Assembly (NCBI GenBank): GCA_964512045.1
Contig: CAZEJK010000272.1
Location: 1-6,823, forward strand
Length of the DNA: 6,823 nt
Reading direction: 5' to 3'
From: CAZEJK01 sp964512045
GTDB taxonomy: Bacteria > Acidobacteriota > Thermoanaerobaculia > Thermoanaerobaculales > Sulfomarinibacteraceae
How positions within the stretch are numbered: the stretch's first letter is position 1; every line of letters starts with the position of its first letter. Both the position numbers and the translations under genes were made by a program. The notes below the pieces were generated by a model that was given only the letters and a program-made list of their open reading frames with translations, made no database searches and was not told the origin of the DNA. Shown piece after piece: positions 6,785 through 6,823 of the stretch.

Positions 6785-6823
6785 GAGCGACCCATACGCT
6801 TCGCACTGATCAGCTCTATCGGC

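Larger units (their letters stand above)
6329..6823. other. Gene-poor, very GC-rich region after ligA
   Basis: About 495 bases follow ligA without a convincing gene. The frame at 6315-6641 is open but starts inside ligA, and its product is rich in Arg, Pro and Ala with no domain shape. Near the right edge several frames are open: a plus frame from ATG 6725 runs off the window with a weak GAGG before it, a plus frame from GTG 6712 is also open, and a minus frame enters from the edge and stops at 6634-6636. The window ends too soon to choose between them. The region holds several inverted repeats, the strongest at 6665-6739. No tRNA or known riboswitch core was recognised by eye. Confidence 0.6.

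Overview
The window is high-GC bacterial DNA with dense GC-ending codons and little intergenic space. It carries no rRNA, tRNA, CRISPR or recognisable mobile element. The coding style, and an NAD+-dependent ligase next to a bacterial PolX, fit a GC-rich lineage such as a deep-branching actinobacterium (Thermoleophilia- or Acidimicrobiia-like) or a similar environmental genome. That placement is inference from general style; no marker in the window proves it.

Layout, left to right. Positions 1-74 are AT-richer than the rest, hold three tandem 7-bp units, and contain no convincing gene. A small stand-alone FHA-domain (phosphothreonine-binding) protein lies on the minus strand (75-419). A 73-bp gap separates it from a divergent plus-strand set of three genes. 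The first (493-2439) is an Old Yellow Enzyme/2,4-dienoyl-CoA reductase-like iron-sulfur flavoprotein. After a 109-bp gap comes a PolX-family DNA polymerase with a C-terminal PHP exonuclease domain (polX, 2549-4264). Three bases after its stop begins the NAD+-dependent DNA ligase (ligA, 4268-6328). The last ~495 bases (6329-6823) hold no confident gene. They are very GC-rich and contain several inverted repeats, including an arm that can pair with either of two downstream partners.

Functionally, polX and ligA make a sensible repair pair. PolX can fill short gaps and trim 3' ends, and LigA seals the remaining nick. Their near-contiguous spacing suggests one transcript and probably translational coupling. 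The flavoprotein is a redox enzyme with no obvious link to DNA repair; it may share a transcript or only be a neighbour. The FHA protein is transcribed away from the others, and no kinase partner is visible.

No clearly new multi-gene system is visible. The items most worth a second look are the polX-ligA coupling, the switch-like inverted-repeat cluster at 6665-6739, and the active site of the flavoprotein.
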